A DNA stretch of 64,000 bases, taken from Nomia melanderi (taxonomy: Eukaryota > Arthropoda > Insecta > Hymenoptera > Halictidae). How positions within the stretch are numbered: the first letter of the stretch is position 1; every line of letters begins with the position of its first letter. A program made the position numbers and the translations under genes. The stretch is from positions 13,270,451 to 13,334,450 of the forward strand of contig NC_135012.1 of assembly GCF_051020985.1 (NCBI RefSeq), written 5' to 3'. The notes beneath the pieces are model-generated. The model ran no database searches and had not been told where the DNA came from. It saw nothing but the letters and a program-made list of their open reading frames with translations. Positions 25,266 to 37,530 of this stretch are shown in pieces.

Positions 25266-25766
25266 ACACATAGGTACGTGTTTGCTCACGGCTGGCTACG
25301 ACCATTTCCAGGCGGCAGGTCTATTTGTTCAGAGACCCTAGCAGAAGAGGACCGTGAAGGGAGCGTGGGGTGGCAGTTCGATTGGGACACGCGATATATT
25401 ACGTGCTCGGCACGTACGTGCCGACTGCTTCGCACATAAGTAGACACAGGCATAAATAGCCAGCGCCGATGCGTGCGTGCATCGATGAGAGACGCTGCAA
25501 CACCGAAGGCGTCGGGGAATCGCATAGGAAAGGGATAGCTGAAGATGATCGGCGCGTGAGCTACGCGAGCACGTTTTAGCGATTTCTGACGCGGGTTCTA
25601 ATTCTTCTGTTTCTTCCGTCGCGACGCTTCCTGGTTCGGAGCAGTCGAAAGAGCCCCACTCGACCGACTATAAACGGCCTTTAGAGACGAGGCACACACC
25701 GATCCTACCCTTTGATTCTCGGAACCTCTCGTGTCCCGTTTGCCAATTCTTTCTCCCCGCGAGGGA

Positions 25767-25806
25767 CGGAGAGAGAGAGAGAGAGAGGGAGAGAGGGAGA
25801 GAGAGG
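25767..25806. repeat. AG-rich simple repeat
   Basis: GA repeat with GGGA interruptions, 40 bp. Confidence 0.85.
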
Positions 25807-28800
25807 TTCTCGTTGAACGCGAACCTATTCTCCGGCTCGATTAGCATGAAGAAACGCGTCCGGTCTTGTTCGTGTGATGCAATTGCGAGCGTTGTTCCCT
25901 TTACACCAGCAATGTTTCCTCTTCTCCTGGTGCACGCTTCGAGCTGTCCCGACAGACGCGTCTTCGACAGTTCGAAGAGTCCTCGGCTACTCGATTCCTC
26001 GCGCTTTCTTTTTCCTCTTAATCGGACCACCGGTGATCCGACGGCAAAGGCCTTCTCCCCGAACGTACGCTAATATTCTCCGCGCGGAACGACGCGAGTA
26101 GCGTGGTCTGCTTCGGCCCGACGGATACGCCGCGATGAGAGAGAACGCACCCGAAGAAATGGTTTTTTCCGCAGTTACGGGTCTATAATCAAGAACTGGT
26201 TACCCTGCAACCGCAGAACACACTCCGACGTAAACCGAGGCGCAAAAAAGATGTTTCAATTTATCCTACGATGAAGCGATAATGAGCATACATTATACGG
26301 TCGACAGCGGCGAAGTCTGAGCGGATTTTTGCTGGCCACCGCGATTATCCCGAAAAAAATGTTATCCGTCGTCGACGTCCGGCTGCCTACGCGTAGATGG
26401 TTCCATGAAAAATTCCTGAGGATGTCCCCTATCCTCTGCGAAGCCGGCCCCTCGAGTGCCATCGAGGACTATGAATAAATCCGTCGAAGCCTTCGCAACC
26501 GCGCGCCGTGGATTCTTCGTTGATATTTGTCCACCGGGGGCCGCGCGGTTGACGGTGGAACGAATCCGGGAAATAACTCGGAGCCGCGCGTCTCGGAGCG
26601 GAAGCGGATCGAAGCGACAGCTGGGAGCATAAACGTTCGCCGAACGAATCGCAGATCCCCGCCGCAAGTTTTCTTCCAGATGTTCCCGGCGCGTTTCCCG
26701 TGGAATCGTGTCGAGCCGTAATTAGTGCCAATTAGTTCGCGGCGAAATAAACCACCGGCCGCGCGCTCGCGCGAGCATTGGGACAGCATGACGATGCAAA
26801 TAGAGAAAAACCTCGTCCCGGCATGAAGCGAATCGCAAATAACAGGCCACCGCTGCTGGATTCCAGTTGGCTCGGGACAATTAAGAAAGAGACGAACGAA
26901 CGACCGAGCCGCGCAGTCCACTCTGGGTAAAAGGAATCGTTCCACCGCGCGTCTTTATGATCAATGGGTCCGGGATAATGTTGCAAACAAAATAATTAAT
27001 CTAACTCCTCGAGAGCCGGGGCACCACGCAAGAAACCCGCGATCGGCGCGCGAGCCGGCCGGCTATTCGGTTTTTGCTTTCTTTCCGATCTAAGCTACCG
27101 TTACGCTCGAGCATTTTCTGTGACCGCTAATCAACGGAAAACAGCTATTCCGTCCTTCTGCGTATCACTACCCCGGTAAGAGTTTTCTACTCGCGTATTT
27201 GCCGCGCCGGTGACTTTGCTACCCTTAATACACACGTAACTCGGGTTACCGTTTCTTTTTCTGTTCTCTTTTCGAGAGGACAGCGGAGACTGCCGGCGAT
27301 CGCCGATACTCGGGTACAGTTGATGCTCAGTTCGAAGCAAACATTAAGTTTGATGAAACGTGTGCAAGAAGCGCCTGGTTCGTCCGTGCTTGATAGCGCG
27401 GGACACGCAACGAGCCCCGGTGCCCGCCGGCCACAGATACCTCGTTAATCTCGGTAGATTATCATCGAACAATATTTGTCGAGGAAGCGATAAAATTTAT
27501 TCGACAGGCAAATATTTGCGGAATCGCGAGCTCTCGATTGCGGACGAACGGAAATTGGCCGAGTGATTGGCGTGAAAGGAGGGCTCGAGTGGCAAGAATC
27601 CAGTATAAATACATTTATCGACCCATAAATATGTTTCTCCGCGAGTCCCCTGCGGGCACGCTACATACGGGGTCCGCACCAGGCTTTATCAAGTGCAGCA
27701 CGGTTCCCGTTGCTTCCTTTTTCTCTCTTTTTTCCCTGCTCTTTGCTGCTTTCCTTTCTTTTGCTCGGTCCGCGCGTCTTGTACCGCAATCCCGGCGATC
27801 GTGCGCGGATTCGGAAAGTCCACGGTGGTTCTATCCAGGCTATGGTTACGGTACACAGCATCCTTTCGCGAATATAGTGACATAATAGGCAAACGTCCAG
27901 GCCGATGCACCGTTATGCAGAATGGTGCTGAGGTCAAAGAGCCGGCCGCGAATGGGAGGGCTGAAGCGGAGGCTGGGACGCTACGTTCGGAGTGCATCGG
28001 ATATGCTCGTTCGGTCGGGCTGCCTTCTCATTCGGGAATATTCGAGGAGGAGAGATGCTCTCGAATGGATTCGAACCTTCGCAGCGATGCATTTTTCAGC
28101 AGGGAATTCGTCTCGGTGCGTCGTGATACGCGTCGACGCTTGTCTACGATTTTTCTCACGAGTCGACCCATCTTTCGCGTTGATAATGTAGAAATCGATA
28201 GGAATCAGTATTCGAGCGCAACAATGTTTTCCTGTTTCCAACAGTGGATATCCGATCTCTTCGAGTTTTCGTTTTCCCGAATAATCGACGCGATCCTGTT
28301 TACCCAATAACATCTGCCATTTCGAACGCGTAGGCGGGTGAACTCGCCAGACGATTAAACAGAAAATTTATTAATCGAACGACTGAGTGGTTCGATTTCG
28401 AATCCAGTTCCCCCCGAGGTTGCCTTATCCAGGCAGCAACGCATCGTGCAAAGCGTTTACACGATGTTCCCATTCGTCATCCCGCTTAAAGGACTCATTG
28501 AATCCCGAGGAGCGGCGCGCATCCCCCGATCGAATTTCCAGATCGTGTACGACACGCGAGCCCGATATTTTCGAAATTTCCCTTTCGCGGCTCGAACAAC
28601 AAACTTGCTACTACACGACACCATTCCCGGGATAATTTATCGGTACACGGGACGGCGCGTCGATTTCCATTCCGCCTGATTACTCCGCGGAGCGCGCCGG
28701 CTCTCGGGTTATGCAATTGCGAGCCCGCGTTTGCGTTAAATAATGCGCATTTCTAGTAGTCGGCCGGCCGGCCGGTTGCTCGCGAAACTCGTTTCACCGG

Positions 28801-29239
28801 CGTTTCAATCTTGGCCATTGACACTGACCTAATAAGGGTTAAATGGATTGTTCCTGAACGTCCATCGGACGCAGCACGCGTCTCCATTCGCCCCGCGCGC
28901 ACGCATTTAAATCGACTCCCTCCGCGGCGTATACCGGGTCCTCCGTAAATCCTCGGGGACGCTGTCTCGCCGGATTGTTAACGATTTATCGATAAACTGG
29001 TGTCGTCGACACGTGCTCGGCCGCTGGCCGTAAAACGCAGGTCTCCGGCTTTATCGGTTCCCTCCTACGCGAACGCGCGTTATCTGCATACCGCGGATAC
29101 TCGCGATTCGTTAAGTGGCCGCCCAGGCTGTCCCAGATCCGCGGGACATCTTTATAGAGGTATTCGAGATCGTGCGAGTTTATTTGGAAGATTGAATATT
29201 CGAGTGAAAGCGAAAGGGAAATATCGTGGAACGAGTTGG

Positions 29240-29279
29240 ACTTACCTTGGAATCTATTCAAATTCCAGATAATCCACAT
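29240..29279 (-). other. Candidate first coding exon with a consensus donor
   Basis: On the minus strand an ATG at 29279-29277 is followed by ten codons (reading MWIIWNLNRFQ) and then CAA G|GTAAGT, with the donor at 29245-29240. The exon ends with one base of a codon (phase 1). That matches the phase needed by two of the three possible starts of the 18.4-kb exon of the unrecognised gene on the same strand. An intron of about 10.8 kb would be required. The donor is excellent; the link is inference. Confidence 0.25.
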
Positions 29280-29607
29280 CGAATTAGCAAAATATCTCGT
29301 CGCACAGGTTTCCCGTCCTCCCTGACGAGGGAATCACCAGTTGACAGTGATCGTTTCTTCGATGAACATTCTCGCGTCAGTGTATTCCTCGTGCAATTTG
29401 AATATTACCGATGCGCCGAGGATATTACTCCGAGTGGATACTTATTTCTCCCCGTATGTGTATTCCCTTCAATTAAGGAGAGGCCTGCAAGTGAAACACC
29501 TTGTACAGATTAGTACAGAGATCGACGCGGTGTATGGCGGTCTCGAAACGAGTAAATTACCTTTCTTGTCCGCGGGTATGCCCGACAGTCAGTATCTCTC
29601 GGTGCAG

Positions 29608-29633
29608 CGCGGCCCGGCGCGGCCCGGCGCGGC
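29608..29633. repeat. 10-bp GC-rich tandem repeat
   Basis: GGCCCGGCGC in about 2.5 copies. Confidence 0.8.
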
Positions 29634-32191
29634 GGCTCCCCCCTCGCTCGGATGCGGGAATTATAAATTCAAGTCGCGTCGGTAGTTGCCAATCGGCGTC
29701 TTCCTTTTCACTTACCGCTATGCGATTACTTTTGCGCATAATCAGTCGGCCGGCATCCTTTTCATTATTCCGCTAGAGCCGTCGTAAAACGCCTAAAAAG
29801 GAGTAAACGCGACTCGGTTAACCGCAGTTAACACGCCCAGCCCTGGCGAAATAACATCGTTGCGGGACGAATCGTGGCCACTTTCGCGGACCTCGTAAAA
29901 TGTAATGTATTGCCCGCAAAGGCTAAATATATCCGAGATTATTAATCCACCGACTCAACGCTCGCTAATCGCCGCTGCTCCTACGCTCCTACGTACCCCG
30001 TCGATTTATGATTCTATCGTTACGCGAGTGCGTATTTGCGTTTTCTCGGCTGATCTGGCTGGCTGCGAGTCGAAATAGCCAAATGTTTATTTACTTGTCC
30101 GTCTATTCAAGCCCGTGCCGATCTATTTGGACGACACGTGGAAGAAACTGTGTCTACATTCGTGTCAGTTCTGGATACAACATTCGAAAGTCACATCGAA
30201 TCGGTGGTGAAGAGAAATTAGGAAAAATCGGGACGTTCGACCAGCCTGCTCCATCCACCCTGTGAACTTGTTTTCGAAGTGTTCTTTTTTCCTCTCGGCC
30301 TCCCTGCGCCTCGCTCTCCGGGAACCACTCGTAATTGGGACGTTTTGTTCGAGAGGGTAGCAGCGGATCTCCACGAGGGTGAACGAGGGTAGAGATTAGG
30401 GGAGTCACGCGCGGGGAGCACTTGAGAAAACAATTGATCCTCGTTTGCGGTCGTCTATATAGGGAACATTTATGCACGACGGTGGCTATCAATCTCCGAT
30501 AACATCGCGCGTATTTCCCTCGGCAGCCTCTCACCGACGGTAATTCCATTCGGACCGAGGAGAAAAAACGTGTACCGGTCGAAACGGCCGCGGGCCTCGA
30601 TGGGCCCCGATAACCGTGTCGGTGGATTCCATTAATTAAAAGGCAAACTGGCATGAAATTGGGGATTAGAAAAGGCGAATGGCGATCGGCATCGAATTAC
30701 CCAGTTTCGAAACGTAACAGCGTTCGTCGATTCGCACGATCGGGCCACGGTCTAACGGTCCCCGGAGCCTCGGCCCCCAGCTGCGGCACCGTTAATTAAT
30801 CGACGAAAGTGATTAGGTGTCCCGACGCGGCGCGTCGATTGTCTCGCAAACGTAACTCTCGGTTCGCACGTACTTAGGTTGCACGGCTCGCTCGTGAACA
30901 GATTAATGGAGCCGATGCCATTAAGGGAGATTGACGAGCGAAGCTTAACGGGAACGGTTTCGCGTGGAAACCGATGCAGGCAAGAAATCGCGAAGGAGCG
31001 AGCGAGAAACGGAGCTAGCCGCTGGCATCGCATGCGCTCGACGGGAAAATTAACCAGGCCTGTTTTACGTCGAGCCTACTTCACCGAGTCCCCGCGTGTA
31101 TCGGGAATAACGATAACGCAATAAAAACCCGCCGATCGTTTCCTTCGACGCGGGCAAACGTGTCGGACGCTTGTTACAATCGCGCTTTCGACGTTGACGC
31201 GGTGTTTGCTCGGACCTTCGTTTAATGGCTCCGTCAGTCACGGGATGCACGGAGCGCGTGCACCCGCGAAATGCACCTGTGCAAACAGGTGAAGGTATAC
31301 ACGTACGTGGATTGCTGTCGAACTTGCCCCTGCCGGTATCGCTGCGGACGTGACTTGGGCTCTTCGCGAGACAACTTTTACGTCGAACGATATTGATTCT
31401 CGTTGAAAACCTCTAATGCTCCTCCTTCGGTCGTGGGCTGAATATCGTTAGGGGAAAGTCAGGTCTGGGACAAGTGCCGCAAGTTTTCGGATTGCACGGT
31501 GTCCGCTTAAATTCCCAGCCCTCGGCTGACTAGAATACCAATAGACTAGTCTAGGGTATCGCTTTACGCTTCTCGATGGAGAATCGCTGAAACTGTGAAA
31601 AACACTTTTATCCAATATTTTCAAGGGTCAGTTCTATGCTCCAGAAAATGGTATCTTCCTCCGAATCGTCGATTCCCAGCCCGATCGGAGCAACCACCGG
31701 TCGCATCGGTTCATTGTCAAGTTTCACGACGCGCGATCGAATCGACGACCCGTTTACGATCCTCGTAAAACGGGACAGCGGAATTCCGGTGGGAAAATTT
31801 TTCAAGCTCGCCCCTCGAGTGGCCGTTCCGTCGGCTTTCGCGTGCGTACAACGCGTATAAACCGGCAGGAAGAAACATAGCGTCGTCTACCGTGATGCCC
31901 GAAAATTTGCCGAGAAAAAAGGTGGTCGTTCGCGAGACCACCGTACACATCGGGGCTGCACACGCGTTCAATTATCGGTGATAACGCTTGACCCGCGTCG
32001 TTCCCTCCGCCCCCGTTCTTTTCCACCGAATTTCTCGTCGGCGTTTCGCGCACGAAACGTGTAATCAAAGCTCGCTGCCCGAAGAACCGTAATGACAGGG
32101 TTAGGCCTAGCGCGCACGGTATTAACGATCTGGGAATGGAGAGCTTTGGGCAGCGCGGCGAAATTTCGCGGCCTTGCAATTACGTTTTCGC

Positions 32192-32221
32192 GTAGGTATG
32201 TATGCACGCGTGCATACCTAC
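32192..32221. repeat. Inverted repeat (hairpin) with CG centre
   Basis: GTAGGTA..TGCACG pairs with CGTGCATACCTAC; a four-base TGTA insertion in the left arm leaves a 13-bp stem with one bulge. Could form a hairpin in RNA or be a dimeric protein-binding site. The TA-rich run after it (32222-32240) extends the low-complexity block. Confidence 0.7.
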
Positions 32222-32410
32222 ATAATATACATATATACACAGACGCTTCCGCCATAAAACCCGGGGACCGGTTGACGTAATTCACGAGCTTTTACCCGGT
32301 CGTCTCTCTTATCCAGTAATGGTCCGCCGCCATCAATCTTTATCCCCGTCGACCTTATCTTCTCCTCCGGCCAGCGGCAGGCCTTTAAAGGCTGCCGGAG
32401 CAACCCGATA

Positions 32411-32436
32411 CCTCCTCCTCCTCCTCCTCCTCCTCC
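32411..32436. repeat. CCT trinucleotide repeat
   Basis: Nearly nine uninterrupted CCT units. Confidence 0.92.
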
Positions 32437-34715
32437 GTGATTCTTCCTTCTAATACACCCGGAGAGGCTGGATCTGAAATTGAACGACGAGTTGCGTAGA
32501 ATCCGCTCGCGGGTAGCTAACGGGAATCGCGAATTTCCGTTCGCGAGCGTAATAAGCCGATCACTGGGGATCGGACAGGAAGCGCGCCGACGTATTCCGC
32601 GCATCCGACGATTCAGACGGGCAATATAATGGGCTCTCGTTAATCGCGATCGGCCGGGGCGAGTTTCGACTCTCCGAACCTCGTCGTGCCTCCTTTTCCT
32701 CCCTGGACGCTTGAATGGGACTCGCGTCAGGTCCTGTGGCAGGAAGGCCGGGGGACCCGGTGGGGAGAAAAGAAAGCAAAGGGGATCCTTGAGACAAATG
32801 GCGGAGGCCGGCCAAGGGTGGAACGAAAAAAACAGCCGGCGGATGTTTCGGACGCCGCTCGGTGCCCTCTCCTCGGTTCTGGCAGCACCTACCTCCTTCT
32901 GTCAGCCTCTTCTTTCTCTCTTTCTTTCTTCTCGGACAGAGTTTCTTCTTGTTCTTCCCTTCGCCTTTGCTTCTCGACCTGGCCCCTTGAACAATTCTTC
33001 GCGGCTTCCTATTGTTTCCGTGTCTTTCACGGGGTGGCTCGTCGTTTGCATCTACGTGTCTCGGGACCCGGCGAAACGAATTATCTCGGGGGAAGAGCGA
33101 TGTTGCGGGAGAATTTGAATTAGCGTCCCGTCGATCCTGCGTCTGAATATACCTGGCACCTTGGCACGTTAAAGGATCGTAGGAAAATTGTTGTCTGTCC
33201 TTTGGAAATTCAACATCTGGGGAAGAAAGTATTCTAACGGTAAAGTTTAAACAGAGTCTCTCAGGTAGCAGAACATCTCGGAAGATGAATTCCTTTCCGT
33301 CGTTCTTTCTTCCTGGTGCGTACAGTTTAAGCGTCGGATCGGGTACCCAGGAAGCGTATCTCTCCGCGAGAAGCAGTTCTGATCATCGATGGGGAACCGT
33401 TCGAAAAGAAGCGCCGGGCAGGAACGTCGTCGCACGTGTCTAATGTTCAATAAGGAAGTATCAGCGTGCCCCGTCACGCCTGTAACAGAATAGGCCGGTT
33501 CTACTGGCTGGAGAATCGGATTTTCGAGTGTAACCTGCCAGCATCTGCCCGGGGCTCGGTTAACAGGTGCGTCTATTGTCGGGTCCCGCCCGTCCCGTTT
33601 TTCGGTCGTCTAAGACACGCCGGGGACAGCGATTCTCCGCCGTTAGGAGGGTCAGGTAGAAGGCTGCGCGTGCTATCCGGGACCCCGTAATATAGTAAGC
33701 TCTCCCGGGAGGGTGTAATTTTCGAAGTTTGATGGAGAACGCGGAGCGACCCACCAATCGGAATCTCGCTCACGGCTGACAGCGCCTATCCTGGTCGCCC
33801 TGAACGGGTCCAATTATGAATTGATGCACTGTTTACTCACGGAGATTGGAGTTTCCAGCTCGAATAGGCGGTAGAAAATATTACTTCATTATTACCTAGT
33901 CTAGGGTGTTTTCTCGAGACGGGTAGTCAATTAGGAGAAGCTAATCGAACTTTTCCTTTTGCCAGTTATCCTCGACGTCCACTGTTTCATAGAGAATCGG
34001 TGTCCAATGATAAACAGATGAGTAATATCATTTTATCCTAGTATCGTTCCCACCCTTAATAACACCTTCCGCGTATTCGAGCTAGAAAATAGTAATTAGG
34101 TAGCAACCGACGATGATCGGCTTGTCGATACACGCGTTTGACGCATAATCCTGCAAAAAGAGTATCGGAGCACGCCGGGAAACCGTTCGATACCTTATCC
34201 GTAGTACCAACACCATTCCAACGAGATTCGCAACAGCCCGACAAGCGCGAGGGATCATCGTGTCTAATCCAGCGTGATTTTAATCCCCATCGGGCAATCG
34301 AACGAGTCGTCGGGTGATTCTCGCGTTAATTGCGCGGCTGTTGAAAACTCGTGGTATTCCATTCATCCCAGCGAGGCGGGAAAGTGACCGGGAGCTAGAC
34401 AGGCCCGTTGAAATTCCCCCCGTTCGTGGGACGAAAGTGCATTCCGGCCGTGTGTCGTCGTTCCTCTTTTTCGCTTTCGGCATTCCTGTCGATGCTCGTT
34501 CCGTCGGCCGTCGAATCGAGCTATCGGCGCGTTCCTCGGCACGGCTGCGCGACGCCACTCGGCCAGCCCTCGATATCCCGGCCGGGACGAAACGGAAGCC
34601 GCGCCGCGAGAACGAAAAATAGAAGCGACGCGGGAACGAGATTCCTGGGATCGTTCACGCTTCCTCGTTTCATCCAGCCATACTCCCCGGCCAACTAAGG
34701 TTCCGTTAACAGTCT

Positions 34716-34747
34716 CGCCTCGCCACGCCGCGCCGCGCCGCGCCGCG
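34716..34747. repeat. CGCCG-type pentamer repeat
   Basis: Degenerate to perfect CGCCG/CGCCT units, GC-rich, no gene nearby. Confidence 0.75.
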
Positions 34748-36162
34748 TGCTGGATGCGCTGTAGCTTCCTTTTTTCATTTCTACGACGAGCGATGATAGC
34801 GTTACCATTGAACACGCTCGCGCGTTACGCGACCGGTGTCACATTCCGCGTATACCGTTCGCGAGGAAACGGTAAAACCTCGGTAGACACAGTTTTACAT
34901 TCTTTTCTTTTCTCGTGGAAACCGTGGACGAATTCGATCGAATGTCTCTAGATTCAATCGACTCTCGCTTTTATTCCGAGAGTATTTGCAAGTCGCGAAC
35001 TTTACAGTTGGTGTGTCCTAACTCTGAAATTTCGAGTCCTCGTAGGCGCGGAAGGAAGATTTTGAGAGCCACTGCCGCCCGTTACTCGGGTGAGCGAGAA
35101 GACGCTACCTCACGAGTCCCAGAACCGAAGCGGAGCCAATTACAAGGCTCGCGCCGAGAGTCGTTCCCCGGGCTCGGCCGAGAGACGTTGGGAAGGATCG
35201 CAGGCTTGCCAATCGACCGCTGCCAGAGTGGCTCTTTGACAAATTCCCCAGCCACGGAATTATCTCGTTCGCGAGCGAGCGTGCGCGGGTATTGATCGCG
35301 ATCGGGCCGAAGATTAATAGTAGCTTCCCGCGGCCGCGCCAGTAGTTCTCCGGGTCGGCACTATCATTATCCGTTGTTAATTGCCGGAGTTCGAGACTTT
35401 CATTTATCATCGAAACGTACTAATCCAATTAGCTAATTAGCGGTTCGTGGCCCTATAAATACCTAGCCGCGGCAATTAACGTGCTCACCGGTGCGATGAG
35501 TGCGACGAGTGGGACGAATGGGGGGCTGGTCGGAGGGGGAAAAAAATTGGGAACGCCAGTATCCGCTGGGATCTCGGCTAAGTAACAGGTTCCGCGGAAT
35601 GCTCCGAATGTTCGGGACGTTGCGCGACGGGCGAGCGTGCGGCAGATATACGGGCGGCAGGGATGCTCGGGAGAAGTCTATTAAAGGGCGGAAGACGCAC
35701 GGACGAGGGGCGGAAGGGCTACGTGACCGAAACAATGGGCCACGGCCTGGCCTTCTCGCGAGACGTATTGTTCGACGTTCGCCGGCTATCCCTTTTCCTG
35801 TCTCTTCGAATTCCTCACCCCTTCGGAACGTTCTTCCTCCTCGTGCGCGCTCCGTCTCTCTCCTTCCGCCAGCATCTTCCGCCTACCAGCGTCCAGGAGG
35901 AGCATTTCCGCGGAAACCGATATCGGCACTTTGTATTTTCCTTCGGACGATCGCCTCGGTTCTCACCGGGAACTTCTCAGGTACTTTCCACCCCCGTTTG
36001 CGAGTCCTGGAAGCCGTAGTTTCGCGTCCGAATTCTCGATACGACGTCTACAGACCCTCGGAACGGTTCCATTGTGCGCCCGTAGCAAGCGCCGCGCCGG
36101 CTAAATTACCTTCAGGGGTTTCCTCTTCGAGGAACTCGTGTTTCTTAATGGTAGCTCGATTC

Positions 36163-36178
36163 CGCCCCGGCCGGGGCG
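36163..36178. repeat. Perfect 16-bp palindrome
   Basis: CGCCCCGGCCGGGGCG equals its own reverse complement. All G/C, so part of the symmetry may be compositional. Confidence 0.75.
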
Positions 36179-37510
36179 CGTTCTCGACGAGGGTGGTTGC
36201 GATCGCGGGAGGGTTGTTGATCGCGTTGTGTATTATATTTCGTTTCGGGGAATTATTCGGCGAAAATGGCCGAGAGCCTGTTTTCTATAGGGGTGAAGCG
36301 GAACGACGGGGAGTCGGCTGAATATTGGAGAATTTAATTGCGCGATTCGATTTCGATCGATTCGCGTGTAATCCGGTTTATCGAGTTGCCGATACAGCGA
36401 CTCGCGATTACATTATCCCACGGCGACTCGCCACATGGTCGAGTTTAGAAGCTGGATGACCGAACATAACGTGGCCCCGGCCAGTTTTACTGTCTTTTAA
36501 TTCTGATTTATGCCGTAACCCGTTAAGCTGTTTAAGATGCACGCTCGAACTTTCCTTTCCTTTCGTTCGCGTTACGCCGTGAAATATCGAGGTTCGTTTG
36601 GGCGCGCCGCGAATCGCATCGTCGTAATTCATTACCATCGGTCGGCCCGTAATTCACCTAACAGTTTTATAATTCTTCGAGGGTCGGATAATACGAGCAC
36701 GCTCGTTTACACTCGATTGATCTCGACCATTACGCGCGGTCGTTACAGTAAAATCGTATTATTATTGGATAGCTGGTTCGCTTGCATTTCAATGCTCCTC
36801 CGGTGCTCTTCCAGCGCAGAGTTCGTTTCTTTATTTTTTCTCGAACGCTTTCAGGAACCTCGTAATATTCCGTATAATATCGCATACTCGCCCATCGCGT
36901 TAGTGTCACTGCTCGAGACTGAACCCTTCGCCTTTCCGAGCACGGGGGTTGCCGTTTCATTTCCAAGCTCATTTGCTCGTAGGCAATACCGAAGCTACAG
37001 TATCGTCATCTGCTACCACACTATTGTCAGCATCGCCGCGAGACCTACCGCGAAAGCGTCGCGTGACCGAGCCAAAGGGGTGCTCTTCCGGCGGGTTCCT
37101 GCCGACCAGCCGCACCCTTTATCTCGAGAAGTTGGTCGTGCGCGTCGTCGAGATTCTCCTCGTCTGCCGCAAATCTCTTGGAAGTCGTGCGAGACGCGAG
37201 CGTGTGCAGGTGTCAAGGAACAGTAATTGATGTCAGTGGAAACCCTTGCTCTCGGCGTTGCCGGGGATTCGGGCGACGCGGGTGGCGCGAAACCTAATGG
37301 CGAGATGCACGTTTATGGCTGGTGAATTTACGATCGATGGAGATGCGAAGGGAAGGAAGAAGCCTGCGCCCCCCTCCCCTCGAGTTCCTTCTTTCGCGGG
37401 AACGTTGCTTGCGATTCACAGCGCGTCACTTCCACGGCCGGAGCGGGCTGAAGGAGGCTCCTTTATCGGCAGCGATTCCGCTCGGATACCGTCGCGGATA
37501 TTATCGTTCG

Positions 37511-37530
37511 GAGATATCGCGCGATATCTC
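37511..37530. repeat. Perfect 20-bp palindrome
   Basis: GAGATATCGCGCGATATCTC is identical to its reverse complement. Unlike the all-GC palindrome at 36.17 kb, it is mixed in composition, so chance is less likely. Possible binding site for a symmetric dimer. Confidence 0.85.

Larger units (their letters stand above)
24245..29239. other. Non-coding region, no supported gene
   Basis: Holds a decamer repeat at 25211-25265 and an AG tract at 25767-25806. Frames such as 27693-28310 (+) and 26469-26945 (-) are long only because the sequence is stop-poor; they overlap others and show no known domain. Confidence 0.4.
29280..36162. other. Non-coding region, no supported gene
   Basis: Contains a GC decamer repeat (29608-29633), a palindromic hairpin (32192-32221), a CCT repeat (32411-32436) and a TATAAATA at 35454-35461. 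The + frame at 35500-36321 is 273 codons long but reads as arginine/serine-rich noise without a family match. A minus-strand frame at 31608-31805 is protein-like but isolated. Confidence 0.4.

Noticed and set aside
28060..28090. GGTTCGAATCC on the minus strand, suggesting a tRNA
   Set aside because: Flanking bases do not pair as a T-stem and no D-arm is present.
35500..36321. Plus-strand frame of 273 codons
   Set aside because: Open because of GC-rich composition; no family resemblance, and a second + frame overlaps it through much of its length.
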